Shown here: one piece after another, positions 35,084 through 43,500 of the stretch | Layout: each line of letters begins with the position of its first letter | How positions within the stretch are numbered: the stretch's first letter is position 1 | Assembly: GCF_012933505.1 (NCBI RefSeq) | Contig: NZ_JABBNB010000025.1 | Span: forward strand, 1-64,000 | Direction: 5' to 3' | Length of the DNA: 64,000 nucleotides | Source: Gordonia asplenii | Lineage (GTDB): Bacteria; Actinomycetota; Actinomycetes; Mycobacteriales; Mycobacteriaceae | Position numbers and translations under genes: made by a program | The notes under the pieces: generated by a model | Databases searched by the model: none | Told to the model about the DNA's origin: nothing | The model's input: the letters and a program-made list of their open reading frames with translations, nothing else

Positions 35084-36139
35084 ATGGACATCGCAGTGCT
35101 GATCAATTATGCCTGGGATTTCCACGACACCGTCGTGGAGGCGCGCGCGATGGTGTCGGCCGGCGTCGACACGATCGCCGTCCCAGAGCCGTACTCCTTC
35201 GACGGCGCGACCCAACTGGGCTACCTCGCCGCAGCGGTCCCCGAGGCGAAGTTGACCAGCTCGATCCTCCCGCTCTACAGCCGTACCCCGACACTCACCG
35301 CGATGACCGCGGCCTCCCTCGACTACCTGACCGGCGGGCGTTTCCGGCTCGGTCTCGGCACGTCGGGCCCCCAGGTGATCGAAGGCTTCCACGGGGTCGC
35401 CTACGACGCCCCGATCGGGCGGACCCGGGAGTACGTCGACATCTGCCGCATGGTCTGGACGGGTCAGAAGGTCCGCTACGAGGGCGAGTACTACCGACTG
35501 CCGGTTGCCGAGGAGAAGGGCACCGGCCTCGGCCGACCGCTGGCGATGATCCGCAAGCCGCTCCGCGCGGACATCCCCATCGACCTCGCCGCATTGGGCC
35601 CGAAGAACGTCGAGCTGACCGCGGAGATCGCCGACGGCTGGCAACCGATGTTCGTCGACCCGCAGCGTTTCCGCGACGTGTGGGGAGCGGCCCTGGTTCG
35701 CGGCACAGCACGGCGCGACAAAACTCTCGGTCCCCTACTCATCCACGCCCAGACTCCGACCTGCGTCGGGGGCCCCGGAAGCCCCGGTTTCCGCGCGATC
35801 GCCGAGCACTACGCACTCTACATCGGCGGAATGGGTGCTCCCGGGAAGAACTTCTACTACAACCTCGTCTCGACGTACGGGTTCGGCGCGGAGGCCGCGC
35901 AGATCCAGGAGGCCTTCCTCTCCGGCCGCAAAGACCGGGCCGCCGATCTCGTGCCCGACGCACTCATCGAAGCGACCTGCCTCACCGGTGGGATCGACGA
36001 GAAGCGCCGACACCTCGAGAGTCTGCGGGAAGCCGGCGTCGATTCGGTGTTCCTCATCCCCTTCGACCAGGATCCGGGAACCCGCCTGGCCGCCGTTCGC
36101 GAGGTGGCGGCCGCACGTTCACAAGGAATCGCGCAATGA
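35084..36139 (+). CDS. Luciferase-like oxidoreductase, probably F420-dependent
   Basis: 351-residue TIM-barrel protein of the luciferase-like monooxygenase superfamily. VPEPYSFDGATQLGYLAA, SILPLYSRTPTLTAMTAASL and GGRFRLGLGTSGPQVIEGFH are the standard strand 2, 3 and 4 motifs; AEIADGWQPMF matches the F420/FMN-binding end. Mycobacterial relatives use F420, as expected for this order. The C-terminal CLTGGIDEKRRHLESLREAG is regular. In this operon it may reduce or oxygenate an unsaturated acyl-CoA intermediate; the substrate is not predictable. Confidence 0.85.
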   Translation: MDIAVLINYAWDFHDTVVEARAMVSAGVDTIAVPEPYSFDGATQLGYLAAAVPEAKLTSSILPLYSRTPTLTAMTAASLDYLTGGRFRLGLGTSGPQVIEGFHGVAYDAPIGRTREYVDICRMVWTGQKVRYEGEYYRLPVAEEKGTGLGRPLAMIRKPLRADIPIDLAALGPKNVELTAEIADGWQPMFVDPQRFRDVWGAALVRGTARRDKTLGPLLIHAQTPTCVGGPGSPGFRAIAEHYALYIGGMGAPGKNFYYNLVSTYGFGAEAAQIQEAFLSGRKDRAADLVPDALIEATCLTGGIDEKRRHLESLREAGVDSVFLIPFDQDPGTRLAAVREVAAARSQGIAQ

Positions 36140-37269
36140 CCGGACCACTGCACGGATTGCGCGTCGTCGAGCTCGCGGCGATCGGACCCGTGCCCCACGC
36201 CGCGATGATCCTGGCCGGCCTCGGCGCGGACGTCGTCCACGTGGCCCGCAAGCAGGGTGGCGGACTCGACCTGTCGGGCGGGAAGCCGGACTTCCTGTTC
36301 CGAAACCGCCGCACGATCATCACCGATCTGCGCGACCCCGACGACCACGCCGTCATCCTCGACCTGGTGCAGACCGCGGACGTCCTCCTCGAAGGCATGC
36401 GTCCCGGAACCGCGGAACGACTGGGCCTCGGTCCCGACGATTGCGCCGCGGTGAATCCGCGACTGATCTACGGGCGAATGACCGGGTGGGGCCAAACCGG
36501 GGAGCTGGCGCCGCTGGCCGGCCACGACCTCAACTACATCTCGATGACCGGGGTACTCGACGCGATCGGCCGTCCCGGTGAGAAGCCGACCGTCCCGCTG
36601 AACATGATCGGCGACTTCGGCGGCGGCTCGATGTTCCTCATCGCGGGTGTTCTCGCAGCATTGTTCGAACGCGAGCGCTCCGGACTCGGCCAGGTGGTCG
36701 ACGCCGCGATGGTCGACGGCGCCTCCGCCTTGGCGCAGGCCTTGTGGGCGTTGCGCGGCTACGGCGCATGGAAGCCCCGCCGCGGCTCCAACCTGATCGA
36801 CGGCGGTACTCCCTACTACGACACCTACGAGTGCGCCGACGGTGGCTACGTCGCCGTAGGGAGTATCGAGCCTCCCTTCTACGCCGCTCTGCTACGCGGT
36901 CTCGAGCTGGACCCACAGACGATTCCCGACCGGTCCGACGAGGCGATGTGGCCCGCGCTCCGGGACCTGTTCACCGAGACCTTCCGGCGCCGCACGCGTG
37001 ACGAATGGGCCGTCGTCTTCGCCGGCACCGACGCGTGCGTCACCCCCGTCCTCACCCTCGACGAGGTGGCCGGCGACTCGTACCTACGAGCCAGGGGCAC
37101 CGTGATCGACGTCGGCGGTGTGCCACAGGCTGCTCCGGCTCCACGGTTCTCCCGAACGCCGACCGACGTTCCCTCGCCGCCCTCCCCGCACGATCAGCGT
37201 GCCGCTGTGCTCCGCGACTGGGTCCGCACAAGCGCAGGTCGCCCGTCTGATTCCGCACCACGGCCGTAG
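36136..37269 (+). CDS. Alpha-methylacyl-CoA racemase (CoA-transferase family III)
   Basis: 377-residue family III CoA-transferase fold. N-terminal HGLRVVELAAIGPVPHAAMI and DVVHVARK bind CoA. The racemase catalytic pair is visible: His in PLAGHDLNYISMTG and Asp in MIGDFGGGSM, in the same order and spacing as the M. tuberculosis racemase MCR (His126/Asp156). The enzyme would interconvert (2R)- and (2S)-methyl acyl-CoA, needed because acyl-CoA dehydrogenases accept only one epimer. Its ATG overlaps the preceding stop (ATGA). The C-terminal 30 residues are Pro/Arg-rich. Confidence 0.9.
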   Translation: MTGPLHGLRVVELAAIGPVPHAAMILAGLGADVVHVARKQGGGLDLSGGKPDFLFRNRRTIITDLRDPDDHAVILDLVQTADVLLEGMRPGTAERLGLGPDDCAAVNPRLIYGRMTGWGQTGELAPLAGHDLNYISMTGVLDAIGRPGEKPTVPLNMIGDFGGGSMFLIAGVLAALFERERSGLGQVVDAAMVDGASALAQALWALRGYGAWKPRRGSNLIDGGTPYYDTYECADGGYVAVGSIEPPFYAALLRGLELDPQTIPDRSDEAMWPALRDLFTETFRRRTRDEWAVVFAGTDACVTPVLTLDEVAGDSYLRARGTVIDVGGVPQAAPAPRFSRTPTDVPSPPSPHDQRAAVLRDWVRTSAGRPSDSAPRP

Positions 37270-37303
37270 GCACCCACCCCCGCCTCAGACTGAAAGTAGA
37301 TCG

Positions 37304-38473
37304 ATGTCAACAGATTCGACCATGTTCACCGAATCCGACACCCATCGCGCCATCCGCGACGCCGTCGGCTCCATCACCGAGCAGTACGGGCGAAGCTACT
37401 TCGCCGAACACGCCTCCGCGCAGACCCCGACCGCAGAATTGTGGGAGGAACTCGGTACGGCCGGATTCATCGGCATCAACTTGCCGGAGGAATACGGCGG
37501 CGGCAGCGCCGGCATGACCGAACTCGCAATCGTCTGCGAAGAGACCGCGGCCCGCGGCTGCCCGTTGATGCTGCTTCTGGTCTCCAGCGCGATCTCCGGC
37601 GAACTCCTCGCCAAGTACGGGTCCGAAACCCAGAAGCGGCGATGGTTGCCCGGAATGGCGGACGGTTCCTCGAAGGTCGTCTTCGCGATAACCGAACCCG
37701 ACGCCGGGTCGAACACGCATGCGGTGAGCACCACTGCGGTCCGCGACGGCGACGGATTCGTGTTGTGCGGCACCAAGTACTTCATCTCCGGCGTCGACGA
37801 GGCCGACGCGCTCGTGGTGGTGGCCCGCAGCGGTTCGGATGCGTCGACCGGCCGGGCGAGCATGTCCCTGTTCGTCGTGCCCACCGACAGTCCCGGCCTG
37901 GTCAAACACGATCTCCCGGTGGCCGCACAGATCCCGGAGAAGCAGTTCACGCTGTTCTTCGAGGACGTCCGCCTCGGCCCCGAGGCGCTGATCGGTGAGT
38001 GGAACGAGGGCTTCCGTCAGGTATTCGACGGGCTGAATCCAGAGCGGATCACCGGCGCGGCGATTGCAGTCGGAATCGGTCGACACGCGGTGGCCACCGG
38101 CGCCGAGTACGCCCGCGGCCGTGCGGTCTGGGGCACTCCGATCGGTGCGCATCAAGGCATCGCCCACCCGCTGGCCAAGGCCAAGATCGAGGTGGATCTG
38201 GCCCGGCTCGCGACCTACCACGCCGCCCGACTGCACGAGACCGGTCGTGACGCCGCCGAGGCTTCCAACATCGCCAAGTACGCGGCCGCGGAGGCCGCGG
38301 TGAACGCGGTCGACACCGCGATACAGACGCACGGCGGCAACGGCCTCAGCGTCGAGTACTCGCTGATCCCGCAGTGGGCGAACGCCCGCCTGCTGCGAAC
38401 CGCCCCGGTCAGCCGCGAGATGATCCTGAACTACGTCGCCCAGCACAGCCTGGGGCTACCCCGCTCGTACTGA
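37304..38473 (+). CDS. Acyl-CoA dehydrogenase
   Basis: 389-residue acyl-CoA dehydrogenase, second of the island. VFAITEPDAGSNTHAVSTTA and GTKYFISGVDEADAL are the FAD segments. The C-terminal position of the medium-chain catalytic glutamate reads LLRTAPVSREM, again without it, while LNPERITGAAIAVG provides a helix-G glutamate. It is only about 35% like the first dehydrogenase by eye, so the two probably act on different chain lengths or steps. Last gene of the plus-strand operon, 34 bp after the racemase; followed by the repeat-rich island border. Confidence 0.88.
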   Translation: MSTDSTMFTESDTHRAIRDAVGSITEQYGRSYFAEHASAQTPTAELWEELGTAGFIGINLPEEYGGGSAGMTELAIVCEETAARGCPLMLLLVSSAISGELLAKYGSETQKRRWLPGMADGSSKVVFAITEPDAGSNTHAVSTTAVRDGDGFVLCGTKYFISGVDEADALVVVARSGSDASTGRASMSLFVVPTDSPGLVKHDLPVAAQIPEKQFTLFFEDVRLGPEALIGEWNEGFRQVFDGLNPERITGAAIAVGIGRHAVATGAEYARGRAVWGTPIGAHQGIAHPLAKAKIEVDLARLATYHAARLHETGRDAAEASNIAKYAAAEAAVNAVDTAIQTHGGNGLSVEYSLIPQWANARLLRTAPVSREMILNYVAQHSLGLPRSY

Positions 38474-38501
38474 CCTATATCGCCGACCGGGCACTGCATC
38501 T

Positions 38502-39045
38502 GCTGGTTGAGCCGCGAGGAGCGCAAGCGCGCCGTACTGAGCGAGGCGCTAGCCGAGTCGAAGTGACGAGCGTGTCGAAACCCCTGTACCACAATGCATT
38601 TGATGGTAGCGCACGTGTCGAACTGTGATGGAATCGAACATCGAGGCGTGTGCATCCGAAGGGTGCACACGCGTCACTTGCCGGGTGACATCGCCAATGT
38701 TGGCGCGGACTGACGAAAGTCGTTGTGGCTGAGAGGTTTCGACACGGACTCGGCTAGCGCCTCGTCCGGCTCAACCTGGTTTCACCGGTCGGGGCCACTA
38801 CGTCCGCCGGTTGAGCCGCGAGGAGCGCTAGCGACGAGCGTGTCGAAACCTCTGTACCACAATGCATTTGATGGTAGCGCACGTGTCGAACTGTGATGGA
38901 ATCGAACATCGAGGCGTGTGCACCCGTAGGGTGCACACGCCTCACTTGCCGGGTGAAAGTCGCCGATATTGGCGCGGATCGTCGAAAGTCGTTGTGGCTG
39001 AGAGGTTTCGACACGGACTCGGCTAGCGCCTCGTCCGGCTCAACC
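38502..39045. repeat. 268-bp direct duplication carrying a perfect hairpin
   Basis: CTGTACCACAATGCATTTGA starts at 38584 and 38852 (period 268), and the following about 100 bp are almost identical. Each copy has the inverted repeat GAGGCGTGTGCACCC / GGGTGCACACGCCTC; copy 2 (38911-38943) is a perfect 15-bp stem with a 3-base loop, copy 1 (38643-38675) has mismatches. Confidence 0.85.
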
Positions 39046-39120
39046 AGCAGAGCGGCGCTTCGGTCGGTGGATCCAGGCTCAACCAAGGCTCAACCAGCGG
39101 AGGGCCTGCCATCGGTGGAT

Positions 39121-39273
39121 CCAGGTTGAGCGAGGCGAAGCCGAGTCGAAACCACTGTGACGCTGCGGGGTTCGTCGCTGCCCGGCTGGCCGGCGGGTTT
39201 CGACTCGCTCCGCTCGCTCAACCGGCAGCGGAACGCGACGTCATACAACTCGTTAAGTGCGACACTCCACTAG
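39121..39273 (-). mobile_element. MITE-like element, partial, reversed
   Basis: Reverse copy of the 203-bp unit at 53184-53386: GGTTGAGCGAGGCGAAGCCG, the GACGCTGCGGGGTTCG centre, GGTTTCGACTCGCTCCGCTC, then CATACAACTCGTTAAGTGCG and the terminal GACACTCCACTAG. The opposite terminus is missing. Confidence 0.65.
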
Positions 39274-39395
39274 TGGTGTGTCGCGGCTAATGGTATTGAT
39301 ATCTTGCGCGCAACCTGCTTCGCCGCATCTGCTGGTTGAGCGAGGCGAAGCCGAGTCGAAACCACTGTGACGCTGCGGGTTCGTCGCTGCCCGGC
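39270..39395 (-). mobile_element. MITE-like element, second partial copy
   Basis: Begins in the same CTAG where the first copy ends: CTAGTGGTGTGTCGCGGCTA, then ATGGTATTGATATCTTG and a GGTTGAGCGAGGCGAAGCCG module. It breaks off at 39395 against the synthetase remnant. The junction 39260-39284 is a 26-bp near-palindrome. Confidence 0.65.
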
Positions 39396-39533
39396 CTGGA
39401 CGGATACACGATTCCGAAACGTATCGTGATCGTGGCGAGTCTTCCGAAAACGTGTACCGGCAAAGTTCAGAAGAACCTCGTCCGCGATGGCAATCTCGAC
39501 CTGTACACGCACGGAGCCGAGGGGTCGGCCTGA
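39396..39533 (+). pseudogene. C-terminal remnant of an acyl-CoA synthetase
   Basis: 45 codons reading LDGYTIPKRIVIVASLPK, then TCTGKVQKNLVRD and a short tail. LPKTCTGKVQK is the A10 motif with the catalytic lysine of adenylate-forming ligases. Everything upstream has been replaced by the MITE-like repeat, so this is the end of a deleted gene. Confidence 0.75.
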
Positions 39534-39634
39534 ACGCCCCTGACTGCGCCGCAGTGCGCCTCGGAGGGCGACCACCAGCGAGGACGTTCCGCTTTCGAAA
39601 CCAGGTCTCCCGGCCCTCGACTGAAACGGCACTG

Positions 39635-39654
39635 CGGTTAGCACTCCCTAACCG
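39635..39654. promoter_or_regulatory. Candidate biotin-repressor operator
   Basis: Perfect inverted repeat CGGTTAG-CACTCC-CTAACCG about 50 bp before bioY, just upstream of a possible -10 box (CATAAT, 39661-39666). Actinobacterial bioYMN genes are often under BioQ; the repressor here is not identified. Confidence 0.55.
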
Positions 39655-39705
39655 ACGCACACCATAATGCGTAGTGATATTCGACGACGCATGGAGTGAG
39701 GTGCG

Positions 39706-40311
39706 ATGACAACGCGGAGCCGACGCGGGATCTCGGTGACCGATGTGACACAGGCCGCGGTGTTCGCGGCGCTGATCGCGGTTCTCGGTCTACCCGGCAC
39801 CATCACCATCGGGTCGTCGGGTGTGCCGATCACGCTGCAGACGATGGGCGTGATGCTCGCCGGAGCCATCCTCGGGCCACGCAAGGGCACACTCTCCGTC
39901 GCGATCTTCATGGTGCTGGCCCTCGTCGGACTGCCGATCCTCGCCGGCGGACGCAATGGCCTCACCGCCCTGTCGTCGCCCACCGCCGGCTTCTTCATCG
40001 GCTTCCTGCCGTCGGCGTTGCTCATCGGACTCGCCACCGCCGCACTGATGCCCCGCTACCGACTCGTCTGGGGATTCGTCATCAACGTCGTCGGCGGCAT
40101 GGGCGTCATCTACCTGTGCGGCACGCTGGGCCTGATGATCCGCAGCGACATGACTTTCTTTGCCGCACTTGCCACTAACGGTCCGTTCGTGATCGGCGAC
40201 GTGGTCAAAGCCGCAGTCACCGCCATCGTCGCGCAGCAGGTACATCGCGGGTACCCCGGTCTGATCGACCCGATCCTGTTGCGCGGCAAGGCTTCTGACT
40301 CTCCGTCGTGA
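39706..40311 (+). CDS. bioY: Biotin ECF transporter S component
   Basis: 201-residue membrane protein, six helices, that binds biotin. Family marks: AAVFAALIAVLGLPGTITI, VPITLQTMGVMLAGAILGPR (the QT-containing loop shared by BioY proteins) and GFFIGFLPSALLIG. Followed without gap by bioM and bioN, giving the complete three-part importer as in Corynebacterium. The order cannot always make enough biotin, and the acyl-CoA carboxylases for mycolic acid synthesis need it. Confidence 0.93.
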   Translation: MTTRSRRGISVTDVTQAAVFAALIAVLGLPGTITIGSSGVPITLQTMGVMLAGAILGPRKGTLSVAIFMVLALVGLPILAGGRNGLTALSSPTAGFFIGFLPSALLIGLATAALMPRYRLVWGFVINVVGGMGVIYLCGTLGLMIRSDMTFFAALATNGPFVIGDVVKAAVTAIVAQQVHRGYPGLIDPILLRGKASDSPS

Positions 40312-41003
40312 CCAGTGCACAGTCAGTCGTCGAATTCGACGGCGTCACACACGGTTTCGGAGATCGACGGGTGCTGACCGAAGTTTCGACCACGCTCACC
40401 GAACGTCGGGTCGGGATTGTCGGGGCCAACGGCAGCGGTAAGTCGACGCTGGTGCGGATGATCAACGGCCTGGTGGAGCCCGACGTCGGGACGGTACGCG
40501 TCAACGGGACAGAGGTGACCGGCCGGCATCGACGCCGGGTGCGCCGCGAGGTCGGTTTCATCTTCTCCGACCCGGACCGGCAGGTCATCATGCCGACCGT
40601 CGTCGAGGATGTGGAACTGTCGCTGTCACGGTCGAAACTGAGCGGTGCGGAGCGGCGAACCGTCGTCGACGACGTGCTGGCGCGCTTCGGGCTCGACGGT
40701 CACGCCGACCATCCCTCGCATCAGTTGTCCGGCGGCCAGAAGCAATTGCTCGCGCTGGCGTCGGTTTTGGTGACCAAGCCGCGGATAGTCGTCGCCGACG
40801 AACCGACGACGCTGCTCGATCTGCGCAATACGCGGATGCTCGGCGAGGTGTTCGCCGGATTGGACCAGCAACTCATCGTGGTGTCGCACGACCTCGACAT
40901 CCTCACCGGCTTCGACCGGATCCTGGTGGTCGACGACGGGCGGATCGTCTGCGACGACGTTCCCGCCGACGCCCTGACCTTCTACCGCAAGCTCATGTCA
41001 TGA
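40308..41003 (+). CDS. bioM: Biotin ECF transporter ATPase
   Basis: 231-residue ABC ATPase. Walker A GANGSGKST, Q-loop region EVGFIFSDPDRQVI, signature LSGGQKQ, Walker B RIVVADEPTT and the switch histidine in LIVVSHD. GTG start overlapping the bioY stop (GTGA). Powers BioY together with BioN at the cytoplasmic face. Confidence 0.93.
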   Translation: MTSAQSVVEFDGVTHGFGDRRVLTEVSTTLTERRVGIVGANGSGKSTLVRMINGLVEPDVGTVRVNGTEVTGRHRRRVRREVGFIFSDPDRQVIMPTVVEDVELSLSRSKLSGAERRTVVDDVLARFGLDGHADHPSHQLSGGQKQLLALASVLVTKPRIVVADEPTTLLDLRNTRMLGEVFAGLDQQLIVVSHDLDILTGFDRILVVDDGRIVCDDVPADALTFYRKLMS

Positions 41004-41602
41004 CCGCGATGGGCGTCTATCAGCCGGGACACTCGGTGCTGCACCGACTTCCGGTGGGCGTGAAGCTTCTCGGGCTGGCGTCGATCATCGTGTTCCTCAG
41101 CTTCTGGGTGACCAGCGTCGCGCGGCTGGGCGTCGCGGCGGGCGTCGTCGTCGGGGTGTATCTGCTCGGTTGGATCAAGCCGAGAATCGCTGTATCGCAA
41201 TTGATTCCGGTGTTGTGGACGATCGCGGTCCTGTTTGTCCTGCAGGTCATCCTGACTGATTGGCAACGCGCACTTGTGGTTTGCGGTGTTCTGCTGGCGT
41301 CGGTCATGTTGGCCGTCGCGGTAACGCTGACCACCCGCACCGTCGACGTGCTCGCGTGGATCAATCGCACGCTGAGTCCGTTGCGACTGATCGGCGTCCG
41401 TACCGACCAGCTGGCGCTGGGCTTCGCGTTGGCGATCCGAGCGATCCCGCTGATGGTCGAACTGGTGCGGCAGGTAGAAGAGGCAAGGCACGCAAGGAAT
41501 TTGCCGCTGCGCTCAGCCACAATGCTGACACCGCTGGTGATTTCGGCCCTGCGCACCGCGGATGGCTTCGGCGAAACCCTGATTGCGCGCGGCTTGGATT
41601 GA
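41000..41602 (+). CDS. bioN: Biotin ECF transporter T component
   Basis: 200-residue EcfT-type membrane protein. Short N-terminal YQPGHSVLHRLPVGVKLLGL is the usual start; coupling motifs ALAIRAIPLMVELVRQVEEA and RNLPLRSATMLTPLVISALR (with Ala-Arg-Gly-like pattern near IARGLD) contact the ATPase. ATGA overlap with bioM. The gene ends in a repeat block. Confidence 0.9.
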   Translation: MTAMGVYQPGHSVLHRLPVGVKLLGLASIIVFLSFWVTSVARLGVAAGVVVGVYLLGWIKPRIAVSQLIPVLWTIAVLFVLQVILTDWQRALVVCGVLLASVMLAVAVTLTTRTVDVLAWINRTLSPLRLIGVRTDQLALGFALAIRAIPLMVELVRQVEEARHARNLPLRSATMLTPLVISALRTADGFGETLIARGLD

Positions 41603-42466
41603 GGTTGCGCGCCAGGCAAGATTCACCGGTCGCTGCGGAGCAAGCTCCCCGCTCCGGCGCTGGGTAGCTCACCCGACGGGCGGGACACACCCGCTCCCCG
41701 AGCGCCGAAACAAAGCACGCACCCCCGCTCCCCGAGCCTGGATTCACCGATGGCAGGCTTCTCCGCTGGTTGAGCCGTGAGGAGCGTTAGCGACGAGCGT
41801 GTCGAAGCCAAGGTGAGACAACAGATTTCAGTGAGTCGAGCCAGACCAGGACCGCGACATCAGCGCAACCGTCGAATGCACCTGCTGGAAGCACGACCGG
41901 AGATGATCACCACGATCGAACGCGAGACAAGCGGTCGCACGTAACCTGTTGTGTCACCGTGGTTTCGACACGGCCTCGGCTAGCGCTACTTCGACTCGGC
42001 TAGCGCCTCGCTCAGCACGGCGCTCGACCTGCTCAACCAGCGAAATGGGACCACCATCGGTGGATCCAGGCCGAGTACCGATACAAAGCACGCACCCCCC
42101 GCTCCCCGAGTGCCGAAACGAGCTTGCGAGTTTCGGTGTAACGAGGGGCCGGCGAGACAAAGAACCCAACGCAACCAGATCCGTTGCACGCAAACGAATT
42201 CGCGGAAGAGAACTCCGGCTTCAGTCAGCTGCGGCGATGAGGTTGGAGCTGCGCCGAGATGTTCCCGACAATCCTGAAATTCGCCAAACAGCCCGGGATA
42301 GGAACCCGGACGGGGAACATTTCAGCGCCGCTCAGCACCCTCCTAGATGAGTGACATCGGGCGATCGCCGGGGAATCGTTGGCGGCCGGACCGGTGTGAT
42401 GGCCTTGCCAACGGACCAGCGTCAGAAATCCGCAAAATAGCAGGTCACCACGGATGAATCTTTCGG
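41603..42466. repeat. Non-coding repeat block
   Basis: 864 bp without a gene. Contains GGTTGAGCCGTGAGGAGCGT ... GTGTCGAAGCC near 41769, GGTTTCGACACGGCCTCGGC near 41961, and CATCGGTGGATCCAGG near 42054, the same modules as at 5 and 39 kb. The end (42429-42450) shares AATAGCAGGTCACC with the terminator at 14.6 kb. Confidence 0.75.
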
Positions 42467-43396
42467 CTACCACGTCATCTCGTCGTGACAACGTGCTCCG
42501 CCGCGGCAGCTGTCGACCTGGATGGTGGCGTGGTCCAGGCCGTGGTGATGAAGCACCTGTTTGGCGGCGGCGAGGACGGTGGTGTTGTCGGCGTCGCTGG
42601 AGACATGCACGGTCGCGACGTCCATGCCGGTAGTCAGCGACCATACGTGCAGGTCATGCACGTCTTGAACCTCGGGGATCGCGGCGAGCTCGGTGCGCAC
42701 GGCGTCGACGTCGATATGCGACGGCGCCTGCTGATTGAGGATGCGCAGGGCGTCGAGCGCGAGGCGGATCGCGCGCGGCACCACCCACAGGGCGATCAGA
42801 ACCGCGACGACGATGTCGGCGTAGCCCCAACCGGTCGTCATCGCGACGATTCCGGCCACCAACACGCCCACGCTGCCCAGCGCGTCGGCGAGGACCTCCA
42901 TGTATGCACCGCGGACCGCGATAGAGGCCTCCGAATCAGCGCGCAGGAGAAGCATCACGACGACGTTGATCGCCAAGCCGATCGACGCGACGATGATCAG
43001 CGTCAAACCCGACACTTCCGGGTCGGTGCCAATACGTCGGATCGCCTCGTAGAGGACGAAGACGGCGACACCGATCAGGAGAACTGCGTTGGCGACGGCC
43101 GTGAAGACCTCGGCCCGATGCCAGCCGAAGGTCCGCTCGTCGGTGACCTTGCCATGCCGCGCGAGCAGCAGCGCGACCAAACCCATGACGAGTGCGACGA
43201 CGTCGGTGAGCATGTGCCCGGCGTCGGCGATCAGCGCCAACGAATTGACGACGATGCCCGCGACGAGCTCGACCACGAAGAATCCGCCGATGAAGACGAC
43301 CGACAGAGCCATCGGCCAGATTCGACGCTGCGCGCCGCCGGAGGCGAGGTCGGCCGCGGTCGGGCCGTGCGAGTGTCCGTCATGTGAATGTCCCAC
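42467..43396 (-). CDS. Cation diffusion facilitator, probably zinc/cadmium efflux
   Basis: 309-residue CDF transporter. The N-terminus is His-rich (GHSHDGHSHG); six membrane helices follow; metal-site segments LIADAGHMLTDVVAL (TM2, His and Asp) and AYMEVLADALGSVG (TM5, Asp) have the Zn-type pattern; a C-terminal cytoplasmic ferredoxin-like domain ends near a cysteine/histidine patch (DSCRGGARCHDEMTW). The GTG at 43396 is preferred: TATATT stands 6 bp upstream (leaderless), and the upstream ATGs (43423, 43432) fall inside the operator. Control by a metal-sensing repressor is inferred. Confidence 0.9.
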   Translation of the reverse strand: MGHSHDGHSHGPTAADLASGGAQRRIWPMALSVVFIGGFFVVELVAGIVVNSLALIADAGHMLTDVVALVMGLVALLLARHGKVTDERTFGWHRAEVFTAVANAVLLIGVAVFVLYEAIRRIGTDPEVSGLTLIIVASIGLAINVVVMLLLRADSEASIAVRGAYMEVLADALGSVGVLVAGIVAMTTGWGYADIVVAVLIALWVVPRAIRLALDALRILNQQAPSHIDVDAVRTELAAIPEVQDVHDLHVWSLTTGMDVATVHVSSDADNTTVLAAAKQVLHHHGLDHATIQVDSCRGGARCHDEMTW

Positions 43397-43402
43397 GTGG
43401 CC

Positions 43403-43428
43403 AATATATGCGTACTTTCGCATATATT
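43403..43428 (-). promoter_or_regulatory. Candidate ArsR/SmtB-type metal operator
   Basis: Perfect 10-bp arms AATATATGCG / CGCATATATT separated by TACTTT, covering the -10 box of the cation-efflux gene. AT-rich imperfect or perfect repeats of this form are bound by ArsR/SmtB-family metal sensors. No such regulator is adjacent. Confidence 0.65.
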
Positions 43429-43500
43429 GCAAGGCTTAGGGTCGCCTTTGTCGGTGCGATTCGGGTTACAACCGGCCGATGCCGGCGCGGCACCACACGC

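Larger units (their letters stand above)
38474..39705. repeat. Repeat-rich non-coding island border
   Basis: 1.2 kb without an intact gene. It contains a 268-bp direct duplication (38502-39045), two MITE-like units (39121-39395), a synthetase remnant (39396-39533) and the bioY promoter. At least six copies of the GGTTGAGC / GTCGAAACC module occur here. Confidence 0.8.

Noticed and set aside
38911..38943. Perfect hairpin as an attachment site or integron attC
   Set aside because: No integrase gene or tRNA is near and no integron core motif is seen.
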